Source of the DNA: a bacterium
Lineage (GTDB): Bacteria; Desulfobacterota; Desulfocorpusculales; Desulfocorpusculum
Direction of reading: 5' to 3'
DNA: 64,000 bases
Assembly (NCBI GenBank): GCA_037481695.1
Contig: JBBFLE010000001.1
Coordinates: 254,989-318,988 of the forward strand
This document shows positions 10,534 through 18,880 of this stretch, one piece after another; positions within the stretch are counted from its first letter, which is position 1, and every line of letters begins with the position of its first letter. A model generated the notes under the pieces. It ran no database searches and was not told where the DNA came from. It saw only the letters and a program-made list of their open reading frames with translations. Made by a program: the position numbers and the translations under genes.

Positions 10534-11775
10534 TCAGTTCTCCTCCAGCTGTTCCACAAAAGCCTCTATGTTTGTCACTGCCTGTTCCTCTGAATAACAC
10601 CGAAGGTCATTTAGATCTCCATGAATTACAAGGCAAGGAATACCCAGCCTCTTCTGCAGCCTCTGGGGCATGCTGTAGCGGCTGTTGGAGTTGTTGGGAC
10701 AGGTCTTGGCGTCATGAAAAAGAATGCCATCTATTTGAAACTGATTGACTATTCTCTCTATGTAGTCTTCTTTCCAACCCTCGGCATGGCATATGAATAT
10801 GTTGGTATAGGCCTTGGCCATGCTGTGAAAGGGATCATCCGGGTCAAAGTCCGTAAAGATCCAGCTGTTGCAATATGTAGATGCCACTATGCATGAGTGC
10901 AGCCGCATGAAAAGGTTGGCCAGATCCCTCAGCTTTCCCCAAATGGGCATTCCTTCCCAGTACAGGCGGTGTCTTTCCTCCTCCACTGCAGCCACCCCAT
11001 TTTTGACCCTCTCTTGGAGCTCTTTGAGCAATATTTCATAATAATCCACCGCCTCTTGGGTTCCTCTGGCCACCACTGCGGGCCCCATGTGGATCGTATG
11101 GTCGAAAAAGGTCCAGGGAGAAGGCACTGCCGAGGCGGTCTCCAGGACCTCCTTCCAGAGGTCCGAACAACGCCTGGACAGGCCCACCACATGGCGCAGT
11201 CGATCCATGTCCAGTTTTGTACCCGAGACCTGTTCCAGGGTGGGCACCAGCCCCTCCATTTGTCTGGCCACATCCTTGACATGGGCCTCTGTGACCTCTT
11301 CCACTCCCCTTGGTGAGGTGATTCCTATGACCGGAACCTTGAACTCCCTGCCGTAAAAGTGAAACCAGTCCTGAACGTCCCTGCACTGGTTGGTGTTGTA
11401 AACCAGCACGTCTGGCTTGGGCACACCGCTTATTCCATAGGTCTGTACAAGGGGAGTCTCTCGGCGCAGATAGGCCCCCACATCACTCGTGAGATAGGAG
11501 CAAATATCGGGTGAGTAACCCAGGGCATTGGCTACGGGTATGTAGTCCATGGCTTTGCGGGAAGCGCCCAACACCGCCCCATGGTTTTCTGGAAAATATA
11601 CAAGAAACCCCATGGCTCGAAGAAGCTCCGCGGGCCCTACACTGGTACACCAGGCAACCTTGGGTGATCCCCTCTTTACAGCCTGGTCCAACTCTTGAAA
11701 GTGCTGTGCCATGACTTGCTTGAGTTTTTTTGTAGCACTGAACTCCCTGCGATCAGAGCTTTGTCCCAAACCCAT
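10534..11775 (-). CDS. BcrB/HgdB-type 2-hydroxyacyl-CoA dehydratase or benzoyl-CoA reductase subunit
   Basis: A 413-residue member of the HgdB/FldC/BcrB family of iron-sulfur proteins that use one high-potential electron from an ATP-driven activase. Similarity to BcrB is clear by eye: EQVSGTKLDMDRLR, then GPAVVARGTQEAVDYYEILL, then QIDGILFHDAKTC. Ten cysteines are present; Cys92 (DIC), Cys131 (NQC) and Cys359 (KTC) fall where family members bind a 4Fe-4S cluster. It is the last gene of the hbd-led operon, 49 nt after its activase. Normal enzymes are heterodimers, and no second subunit gene lies beside it. It could be a homodimer of the YjiM/double-cubane type or pair with a subunit encoded elsewhere. 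Confidence 0.82.
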   Translation of the reverse strand: MGLGQSSDRREFSATKKLKQVMAQHFQELDQAVKRGSPKVAWCTSVGPAELLRAMGFLVYFPENHGAVLGASRKAMDYIPVANALGYSPDICSYLTSDVGAYLRRETPLVQTYGISGVPKPDVLVYNTNQCRDVQDWFHFYGREFKVPVIGITSPRGVEEVTEAHVKDVARQMEGLVPTLEQVSGTKLDMDRLRHVVGLSRRCSDLWKEVLETASAVPSPWTFFDHTIHMGPAVVARGTQEAVDYYEILLKELQERVKNGVAAVEEERHRLYWEGMPIWGKLRDLANLFMRLHSCIVASTYCNSWIFTDFDPDDPFHSMAKAYTNIFICHAEGWKEDYIERIVNQFQIDGILFHDAKTCPNNSNSRYSMPQRLQKRLGIPCLVIHGDLNDLRCYSEEQAVTNIEAFVEQLEEN

Positions 11776-11824
11776 TTAGAGCCCCCTCTCCCCTTACCTG
11801 CATCTGGCAAAACGGCAGGACCCT

Positions 11825-12649
11825 CTAGCCTGCCCTGTCTTCCTCCAGCCCGTAAAGGGCTGCTCCGAAGGCCCCGGTGAGTTGAGGATGGGGAGGGATA
11901 AACACATTGGTCTTCAACCTTTCTCCCAAAGCCTCAGCCAAGACCGGGTTGTGTTCCACAACTCCCCCGGTTAACACAATAGTCCCATCCAGAGGATCCA
12001 TCTCCAGGATTCTCTGAACCACCGAGTCGAAGAGCCCTCTTACTATGTCCTCCACCTTCTCTCCCTTTCTGATGAGGGTCAGTATCTCCGTGGAGGTGAA
12101 TACAGTGCAGTAGGATCCTATCTGGACTTTTCGGGTTGAACGCCTTGCCAATGAGTCCAGTTGGGATATATCCAGGCCCAGCCTCAGGGCCACCTCCTCC
12201 AGAAAAGCCCCAGTTCCTGCAGCGCACTTACGGTTCATTCGGAAGGCCACCCTACGGCCCTTCTCGTCCACCCGGATCACCTTGCAGTCTTGGCCTCCGA
12301 TGTCAACGATGGTGGCTGCATGGGGAAAGTAGTGATAACAGCCCTTCATGTGGCATGAGATCTCCGTCTTGATGCGCTTGGCCATGGGCACGTTGTAGCG
12401 GCCATATCCAGTGGAAACCACACAGCTCAAGCTCTCCAGCGAAACTCCAGCCTTTTCCAAAGCCTTTTCCAGACATGCGGCAGAGCCTCCTGCATAGTCC
12501 ACGCCCGAGCGTTGCACATGGAAACCCCTCATTGTGGCTTCCAGATCTATGACCACCGCCTTGGTCGTGGAGGCCCCCACATCCACACCAGCCCAAAAGA
12601 ACTTTTCCAAGCCGCTGCCGTGGATCCTCCCTTCGCCTTTGGTATTCAC
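11825..12649 (-). CDS. ASKHA-type activase (BcrA/BcrD/HgdC family)
   Basis: A 274-residue ATP-dependent electron donor for the adjacent dehydratase/reductase. Phosphate-binding motifs are GVDVGASTTKAVV and DIGGQDCKVI. The bridging 4Fe-4S cluster of the homodimer would be held by the Cys in KCAAGTGAFLEE and the Cys in YCTVFTSTEI. Hydrolysis of two ATP drives transfer of a low-potential electron to the partner. The start is a GTG at 12649, 18 nt after the acyl-CoA ligase stop. It is a single-subunit activase (HgdC/YjiL-like) rather than a BcrA/BcrD pair. Confidence 0.9.
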   Translation of the reverse strand: MNTKGEGRIHGSGLEKFFWAGVDVGASTTKAVVIDLEATMRGFHVQRSGVDYAGGSAACLEKALEKAGVSLESLSCVVSTGYGRYNVPMAKRIKTEISCHMKGCYHYFPHAATIVDIGGQDCKVIRVDEKGRRVAFRMNRKCAAGTGAFLEEVALRLGLDISQLDSLARRSTRKVQIGSYCTVFTSTEILTLIRKGEKVEDIVRGLFDSVVQRILEMDPLDGTIVLTGGVVEHNPVLAEALGERLKTNVFIPPHPQLTGAFGAALYGLEEDRAG

Positions 12650-12667
12650 TTGAGCTTCTCTACGATG

Positions 12668-14221
12668 TCAAGCGCCGAATCTTTCCCTGAGCAATCTGTG
12701 CAGGATCTTTCCCGTGGCGGTCCTGGGCATCTCCTCCTCCCGGATAAAGGAAACAGACTTGGGCCTCTTGTATCCAGCTATTTTGTCTCGGCACCAATCT
12801 ATTATCTCTTTCTCGGTGGCCTCCTGCCCTTCTTTCAAGATCACCACCGCGTGGACTGCCTCACCCCATTTTTCATGCGGTATACCGATCACGGCCACAT
12901 CCTTTACCTTTGGGTGACCTCCGATGCAGTTTTCCACTTCCGAAGGATACACATTCTCCCCACCCGTTATGATCATGTTGCTCTTGCGATCTACCAGGTA
13001 GTAGTAACCTTCCTCATCCCTACGGGCCATGTCTCCGGCTGAGCAATAAGGACCTCTGAAGGCCTCGGCCGTCTTTTCCGGAAGCTTCCAATAGCCTTGA
13101 AAAGCATGTGGGGTACGGGAAAACAGCTCCCCAACCTCCCCTTCCGGCACCTCATTGCCTTTTTCATCCAGAAGCTTTATGCGGCCTGAACCCGTGATTT
13201 CCCTGCCTATGGATCCCAGCTTGCTAAATTGCTCCTCAGGTCTGAGCAATGTCACCAGGCCCGCCTCTGTTGAACCATAAGCCTCGAACAACTGGGAATT
13301 CTTGAAGAAATCCATTATGGCCAGCTTTGTATCCCTTCGGGCAGGGGCCGATGAGATGAGCAGCTTTGTTACAGCGTCGCAGTTGTACTTTTGCTTCACG
13401 CTGTCGGGAAGCCCCAGCATCATTATGTAATGGGTGGGCACCAGGGACGTGAAGGTGATGCGTTGCTCTGAAAGGGTCTTGAGCAAATGCTCTGGGTCAA
13501 AGCTCTTCATGTTGTAAACGCACACGCTTCCCCCGCAGTATGTGAAAACAAATGAGTAAAAAATGGAATTCACGTGACACATGGGCATGACCAGAAGCCC
13601 CGTGTCCCCTCTGTGGAAACCGAAATCCACCTCATTTATCAGGTAAAAGACCACATAACTCTCGTGGGATCGTATGGCACCCTTGGGTTTTCCAGTGGTA
13701 CCCGAGGTATACATGAAGGTCCAGGTATCCTCAGCAGTCACCTCCACATCGGGCTCTCCAGAGGAAGCCTTTTCCATCAGGGTTTCATAACCCTGGAAAC
13801 CCCTTGGGGTGGCTTGGCCTCCGAAGTGCACAAAACGCTCCTGGGAAACATCCAGGTCCTTTTTGATGGATTCCACCAGCCCCAGGAAGTCATCCTGGAA
13901 GATCATGGCCTTGGCCTCTGAGTTCTGCATTATGTACGTCACCTCTGGGCCCGTGAGCCTGAAATTGATGGGAACTGCTATGAGACCGGCCTTGGCCACT
14001 GCTGCATAGATCTCCATCCACTCCACGCAGTTGTAAGCCAGGATTCCCACCCTGTCGCCCTTCTGAAGCCCGAGTCCCAGAAGGCCGTTGGCCAGTCTGC
14101 AGGCCCTCTCATTCCACTGGCGAAACGTCATGGAACGCACCAGATCCCTGGCCCCGATCTTTTCCGGGAACAGGATGGCGTTCATCTTCAATATTTCACC
14201 GCAATGAAGAAGCTGGCTCAT
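12668..14221 (-). CDS. Acyl- or aryl-CoA ligase (AMP-forming)
   Basis: A 517-residue ANL-superfamily ligase that activates a carboxylic acid with ATP and CoA. Motifs are YTSGTTGKPKGA (P-loop), YGSTEAG (A5), DMARRDEEGYYYLVDRKSN (A7/A8 hinge) and PRTATGKI with the catalytic Lys near the C-terminus. The best family match is the FadD13/4-coumarate-CoA-ligase-like group, which covers medium-chain, long-chain and aryl acids. The ATG at 14221 follows GGGAGG by 6 nt and is preferred to the TTG two codons upstream. It sits between the FAD/FeS oxidoreductase and the activase in the operon, so its substrate probably feeds the dehydratase. This is an inference. Confidence 0.85.
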   Translation of the reverse strand: MSQLLHCGEILKMNAILFPEKIGARDLVRSMTFRQWNERACRLANGLLGLGLQKGDRVGILAYNCVEWMEIYAAVAKAGLIAVPINFRLTGPEVTYIMQNSEAKAMIFQDDFLGLVESIKKDLDVSQERFVHFGGQATPRGFQGYETLMEKASSGEPDVEVTAEDTWTFMYTSGTTGKPKGAIRSHESYVVFYLINEVDFGFHRGDTGLLVMPMCHVNSIFYSFVFTYCGGSVCVYNMKSFDPEHLLKTLSEQRITFTSLVPTHYIMMLGLPDSVKQKYNCDAVTKLLISSAPARRDTKLAIMDFFKNSQLFEAYGSTEAGLVTLLRPEEQFSKLGSIGREITGSGRIKLLDEKGNEVPEGEVGELFSRTPHAFQGYWKLPEKTAEAFRGPYCSAGDMARRDEEGYYYLVDRKSNMIITGGENVYPSEVENCIGGHPKVKDVAVIGIPHEKWGEAVHAVVILKEGQEATEKEIIDWCRDKIAGYKRPKSVSFIREEEMPRTATGKILHRLLRERFGA

Positions 14222-14299
14222 GGACAACCTCCCATTGGCTTTGTTTTAGATCCTGGAAAGTGCCGGACATCCTAAAGGCTTTGGGTCTGTCGAGCCTCA

Positions 14300-16882
14300 T
14301 CATATGGCCTTGGCCAGCACCTCTGTGATGTCCATTACCTGAATCTTATACTTCTCCTCCCTCTTGAGCTTGGCTGCTGCTGCCTGAAGCGTCCTCTTGC
14401 AGGATGGACAGGCCGAAACAATTACCTCGGCTCCAATATCCTTTGCCTGCTGGACTCTCTTGTAAGCTATGTCATCGCTCATGCTGAAATCAAAAGCCTT
14501 GAGCCCCCCACCGCCTCCACAACACTTGGCCAGCAGCCTGTTCATAGGAAATTCCAGGAGCTCCAAACCCGGCACAGCCTTAAGCACCCGCCGAGGGGGT
14601 TCAAATATGTTCATGTGGCGGCCCAGGTCGCACGGATCGTGATAAACCACCTTGGCTTGGAAAGACCCCTGGAAGTTCACCCTTCCTTCCTGAATCAACT
14701 GGTCCATGTATTCCACCAAGTGAAGAGTCTTGGGAATCACATGCTGGGTATGCTTCGGATAAAGCTCCTTGATGGTCTTGTAGCAGCCCGCACAGGTGGT
14801 GACCAGAGTCTCTGGTGAACTGTTCTGCCATAGAGCCAAGTTGGTTTCCATGGCCTTATGGAAATCTGCCATGGAGCCCACCAGGTAGGCCAGGTATCCG
14901 CAACAGTTTTCCTTGTCCCCCATGGTCCCATACCTTATCCCTGCCTGATCCATCAACTTCATCACCGAGGGCACTATCTTTGTGTCCTGGTATGAAGGCA
15001 CGCAACCCAAGAAGAGCAGGGTGTTTACCTTGCCTTCAGGCTGTACGAATCTCGAGGGATAAATCTCGGTGCGCTTGTAAGGCTCTTCGCCAAAGGGATT
15101 GCCCTTCTTGCCCATGCTCTCCAACATGGGTAAAAAGCTCTTGGGCAAGAATCCTTCATCCACCAATCTTCTTCTGGCAGCCTCTACGATTTCAGCCACC
15201 TGTATTCCCGCAGGACAGGTGGATCGACAGTTCAGGCAGGTGGTGCAGGCGTAAAAGCGGCTGGCCAGCTCCTCTGATGGAGGGACTTTTCCGGTCATAA
15301 GATTGTAGGCCAGTATGACTCGGCCTCTGGCATTGACCGATTCCACCATCCGCTCTGCGTAAGTGGGGCACCCCAGTCTACAAAAGCCGCACATTATACA
15401 GGCCATTATCTCGTTGTCCACTGCCTGGCCAAAGCTCCTGACCTGATCCGGCCTTTCCAGGAAGGCACGGTACGCGAACTGCTCCAGGATGTCCTGGATG
15501 GAGCCCTCAAAACCCAACTTTCCTGGATTCAATATGTTGTTGGGATCCAGGGCCAGTTTGATCTTTTCCATGACCTCCTTGCCCACCCCCAGCTCTTCTT
15601 GAATGTAAGGGGACTTGGCCATTCCCACCCCGTGTTCTGCGGTCAGGGTGCCTTGAAAATTCTTTGTGAGAACTATGAAATCCTGAGCGATGCGTTTGAC
15701 CTTTTCCCATTCCTGGGCGTTCCTTGGATCCATGATGATGACTGCATGCAGATTCCCGTCCCCCACGTGGCCGAATATGCACATGGGAAAATCGTGCTTG
15801 CGACCCACTTCCTGGATGGCCTCAATGGTTGCCGGGATCTGGCTTATGGGAACCCCGAAGTCCTCCACCAGAGGAATGAGCCTAGAGCCCCTCTTCACCT
15901 TGGAAAGGGCCGATACCAGCCCCTGGCGAGCCTGCCACATGGCCATTCGCCGGTTTGGATCGTCGGACCATTGTGTCTCCAGTGCGCCATGTTTGGAAAA
16001 GATTTGGTTTATCTGTGCGATGTCTTTCTCCACAGCCTCCTTTACTCCATCCAGCTCCAAGAACAGGATGCATCCCACCTCTTGGGGAATCTCCAGACCC
16101 ATGGTCTTTCGCACCACGTCTATGGAGGTCCTGTCGAGGATCTCCAAGGAGGACAGGGGAATCCCCGCACCCAACACTTCCTCGGCCCCTCTGCCTGCGG
16201 TCTCAACATTGGGGAACGAGGCCTGGGCAAAGGCAATGTATGGTGGCATGGGCAAGATCTTAACCATGACCTCGGTGATGATTCCCAAGGTGCCTTCCGC
16301 CTGTCCGAACAGATGGGTTAGGTCATATCCAGAAGAGGTCTTCCTGGCCTTAGAGCCAGTGCGCATCACTCTACCATCAGCAAGCACCACCTCCAGGCCC
16401 ATCAAATAGTCTTTGGTGGTGCCGTACTTCAAAGCACGGTTCCCGCTGGCATTGGTGGAGACCATGCCGCCTATGGAGGCCAGGGGAGCACTGGCCGGAT
16501 CAGGGGGGAAGAAATGAGTTGGAGCTAGGGCCTGATTCAATCTGTTGCATATGACTCCAGGTTCCACTCTGGCATAGCCATCTTTCTTGTTTATCTCTAG
16601 GATCCGGTTCATCCTGCTCAGATCCAGGAGGATTCCCTTATCACGGCAAGGCAAAATGGCCCCGGTAACAGATGTGCCAGATCCCCTGGGGATGATGGGG
16701 ATCTTGTTTTCATTGGCTAGTCGCAATATTTCCGAAACTTGTTCTTTGGAGGTGACAAAGACCACTGCCTCCGGGATGCCCTCGTGGACCGACATATCCC
16801 TGGAGTAACAAAGCCGCTCCACCAGCTCTTCCCGGACATTTTGCTCCCCCACGATCCGGCTAACCTGCTCCATGAACCCCAT
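14300..16882 (-). CDS. Fused FAD-linked / iron-sulfur 2-hydroxyacid dehydrogenase (GlcD-GlcF type)
   Basis: An 860-residue fusion of the two subunits usually seen as GlcD and GlcF. Residues about 35-180 form the VAO-type FAD domain (IIPRGSGTSVTGA), and about 210-460 the FAD oxidase C domain ending with TLTAEHGVGMAKSPY. Around 490-580 are two 4Fe-4S motifs (CIMCGFCRLGCP; CTTCLNCRSTCP). Two CCG domains follow (NCCGYLAYL; KCCGGGGGL), as in heterodisulfide-reductase-like electron acceptors. Such proteins oxidise D-lactate, glycolate, D-2-hydroxyglutarate or aryl-2-hydroxyacids and pass electrons to a quinone or electron-transfer flavoprotein. In this operon a 2-hydroxy aryl acid is the plausible substrate. 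AGGAGG precedes the ATG. Confidence 0.87.
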   Translation of the reverse strand: MGFMEQVSRIVGEQNVREELVERLCYSRDMSVHEGIPEAVVFVTSKEQVSEILRLANENKIPIIPRGSGTSVTGAILPCRDKGILLDLSRMNRILEINKKDGYARVEPGVICNRLNQALAPTHFFPPDPASAPLASIGGMVSTNASGNRALKYGTTKDYLMGLEVVLADGRVMRTGSKARKTSSGYDLTHLFGQAEGTLGIITEVMVKILPMPPYIAFAQASFPNVETAGRGAEEVLGAGIPLSSLEILDRTSIDVVRKTMGLEIPQEVGCILFLELDGVKEAVEKDIAQINQIFSKHGALETQWSDDPNRRMAMWQARQGLVSALSKVKRGSRLIPLVEDFGVPISQIPATIEAIQEVGRKHDFPMCIFGHVGDGNLHAVIIMDPRNAQEWEKVKRIAQDFIVLTKNFQGTLTAEHGVGMAKSPYIQEELGVGKEVMEKIKLALDPNNILNPGKLGFEGSIQDILEQFAYRAFLERPDQVRSFGQAVDNEIMACIMCGFCRLGCPTYAERMVESVNARGRVILAYNLMTGKVPPSEELASRFYACTTCLNCRSTCPAGIQVAEIVEAARRRLVDEGFLPKSFLPMLESMGKKGNPFGEEPYKRTEIYPSRFVQPEGKVNTLLFLGCVPSYQDTKIVPSVMKLMDQAGIRYGTMGDKENCCGYLAYLVGSMADFHKAMETNLALWQNSSPETLVTTCAGCYKTIKELYPKHTQHVIPKTLHLVEYMDQLIQEGRVNFQGSFQAKVVYHDPCDLGRHMNIFEPPRRVLKAVPGLELLEFPMNRLLAKCCGGGGGLKAFDFSMSDDIAYKRVQQAKDIGAEVIVSACPSCKRTLQAAAAKLKREEKYKIQVMDITEVLAKAI

Positions 16883-16912
16883 GATCCATTACCTCCTACA
16901 GCGGCTCTGGAC

Positions 16913-18214
16913 TCAACCCTTGGGCCGCTCGTCGATCACTCGCTTGGCCTTTCCCTCACTTCTGGCAATGCTCTTGGGCTCCACCAGAGTTACTCCTACG
17001 GAGATTCCCACCATCTCCCTCACATGTTCTGCTATGCGCGCCTCCACCTCTGCCCTCTTCTCTGGGCCGGCCCCGTAGATCTCTGGCTTACCCTCCACGT
17101 GCACCACCAACTGATCCAGGTATCCCTTCTTGCGAACTATCAGCACATACTGAGGTTCCACCTCAGGTATGTCCAATAGGAGCGCCTCTATCTGAGAGGG
17201 GAACACGTTCACTCCGCTTATTATCAGCATATCGTCGCTTCTGCCCAAAATCTTGTCCATCTTGATGAGGCTTCTACCACAAACACACTTTTCCCTGCGC
17301 AGACGAGTTATGTCTTTGGTCCTGTATCTTAGAAGCGGCATGGCCCTCCTTTGAATGGAAGTCAGAACCAGCTCACCTTGTTCACCCAAGGGCAGGGGCT
17401 CTAAGGTCACGGGGTCCACTATTTCCGGCAGGAAATGGTCTTCGTTTATGTGGAGGCCATCTTGGGCTTCACAGTCAAAGGCCACCCCAGGTCCGCACAT
17501 TTCCGTGAGTCCATAAGCCTCCATGGCTTTTATCCCCATGCGCTCCTCTATTTCCTGGCGCATCCCTGTGGTCCAAGGCTCTGCCCCAAACACCCCGACC
17601 CTGAGGGGCAGAGCCTTCAGGTCCACTTTCATTTCCTCTGCTCTCTCGGCTATGGTCAAGGCGTATGAAGGAGTGGCAAACAACACCGTGGTGCCAAAAT
17701 CTTTCATTATGATTATCTGACGCTCGGTCTGGCCTGAGCTGGTGGGAACAACCGTGCAGCCTATTCTCGTGGCTCCCTGATGAAAGCCCAGACCTCCGGT
17801 GAAGAGGCCGTGCCCGTAAGCATTCTGAACTATGTCCTCGGGACGCACTCCGGCTGCCCAGAGATTTCTGGCCATGCACTCGGTCCACTGCTCCAGGTCC
17901 TCCTTGGTGTAAGGTCCGGTTATGGGCTTGCCTGTGGTTCCTGAGGAAGCGTGCACTCTCACCACTTCCTTGAGGGGAACTGCACAGAGCCCGAAGGGAT
18001 AGTTGTCCCTGAGGTCGTTCTTGACCGTAAAGGGAAGTTTGCGGGTGTCCTCTAGGGAACGGATGTCTTGGGCCTTTACTCCCAGTTCGTCCAGTTTCTG
18101 TCTGTAAAAGGGCACCCTCTCGTAAAGCCAAGCCACGGTTTCCTGCAGTTTCCCCAGTTGAAATTTCTGGAGTTCCTCCACCCCCATGCACTCGAATTTC
18201 TCATCCCAAGGCAT
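16913..18214 (-). CDS. paaK: Phenylacetate-CoA ligase
   Basis: A 433-residue AMP-forming ligase of the PaaK family. Motifs are HASSGTTGKPI (P-loop), YGLTEMCGPG (A5) and LGRSDDMLIISGVNVFP in the hinge, plus the PaaK-specific N-terminus with YERVPFYRQKLDE. It converts phenylacetate, and often other arylacetates, to the CoA thioester. It sits 48 nt downstream of iorB; iorAB plus paaK is a recurrent trio in anaerobes for arylpyruvate and arylacetate use. A GAGGAGGGG sequence precedes the ATG. Substrate range beyond phenylacetate cannot be told. Confidence 0.92.
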   Translation of the reverse strand: MPWDEKFECMGVEELQKFQLGKLQETVAWLYERVPFYRQKLDELGVKAQDIRSLEDTRKLPFTVKNDLRDNYPFGLCAVPLKEVVRVHASSGTTGKPITGPYTKEDLEQWTECMARNLWAAGVRPEDIVQNAYGHGLFTGGLGFHQGATRIGCTVVPTSSGQTERQIIIMKDFGTTVLFATPSYALTIAERAEEMKVDLKALPLRVGVFGAEPWTTGMRQEIEERMGIKAMEAYGLTEMCGPGVAFDCEAQDGLHINEDHFLPEIVDPVTLEPLPLGEQGELVLTSIQRRAMPLLRYRTKDITRLRREKCVCGRSLIKMDKILGRSDDMLIISGVNVFPSQIEALLLDIPEVEPQYVLIVRKKGYLDQLVVHVEGKPEIYGAGPEKRAEVEARIAEHVREMVGISVGVTLVEPKSIARSEGKAKRVIDERPKG

Positions 18215-18262
18215 TGCTTCCCCTCCTCTTGCTTGAAATCCTAGGCGCCCAAAGCCGCCGTT

Positions 18263-18853
18263 TCATACCAGGGACCTCCCTCTTTCAAAGGCCTTCAAGT
18301 TGAGTTCTTTGAAGGCCTTGGGGACCCTCTGGGATACCACCTTCTTCCAGTTGGAGTCAGGAAGCTCCAGGAGCCTGGAAGTCATGCCCAACAAAATGGT
18401 GTTTACCAGTCTAGGATTTCCCAGCTCTTCGGCCAGATCCAGCGCATTTACCAGAATTGCGTCACCAACGTTGTTCTTGAGAGTCTCCTCGGCATCTTGG
18501 GGATAGCTGGCCAGGCCTGTGGAAACAATGGGTGGCACAACCTTCTGGGAATTCACCACCGCCTTTCCCCCTGGCTTAAGAAAACCAAGCCAACGCAAGG
18601 CCTCGGCCAACTCGAAGGAGAGAAGCACATCGGCCTGTCCCTTGGGTATAAGGGGAGAGTTCACCCTTTGACCGAAGCGCACGTGGGAGGAGACCACTCC
18701 TCCCCTTTGGGCCATTCCGTGCACCTCGCTTTTCTTCACATCCAGCCCGCATGTCATAGCAACTTCGGAGAGGATGTCGCTGGCCAGGATCACCCCCTGG
18801 CCTCCCACACCTACTATGAGGATGTTCTTTACAGATCTTTTCTTAGTAGCCAT
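18263..18853 (-). CDS. iorB: Indolepyruvate:ferredoxin oxidoreductase, beta subunit
   Basis: A 196-residue gamma-type 2-oxoacid:ferredoxin oxidoreductase subunit. The N-terminus KNILIVGVGGQGVILASDIL and the following EVHGMAQRGGVVSSHVR are diagnostic of IorB and related POR-gamma domains. It forms the heterodimer with IorA that oxidises indolepyruvate, phenylpyruvate or 4-hydroxyphenylpyruvate to the aryl-acetyl-CoA while reducing ferredoxin. A TTG at 18865 also opens the frame, but that codon precedes the GGGAGG element, so the ATG at 18853 is used. It lies 27 nt after iorA. Confidence 0.93.
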   Translation of the reverse strand: MATKKRSVKNILIVGVGGQGVILASDILSEVAMTCGLDVKKSEVHGMAQRGGVVSSHVRFGQRVNSPLIPKGQADVLLSFELAEALRWLGFLKPGGKAVVNSQKVVPPIVSTGLASYPQDAEETLKNNVGDAILVNALDLAEELGNPRLVNTILLGMTSRLLELPDSNWKKVVSQRVPKAFKELNLKAFERGRSLV

Positions 18854-18880
18854 TTTGCCTCCCAAGCCGTCTGGAGCCTC

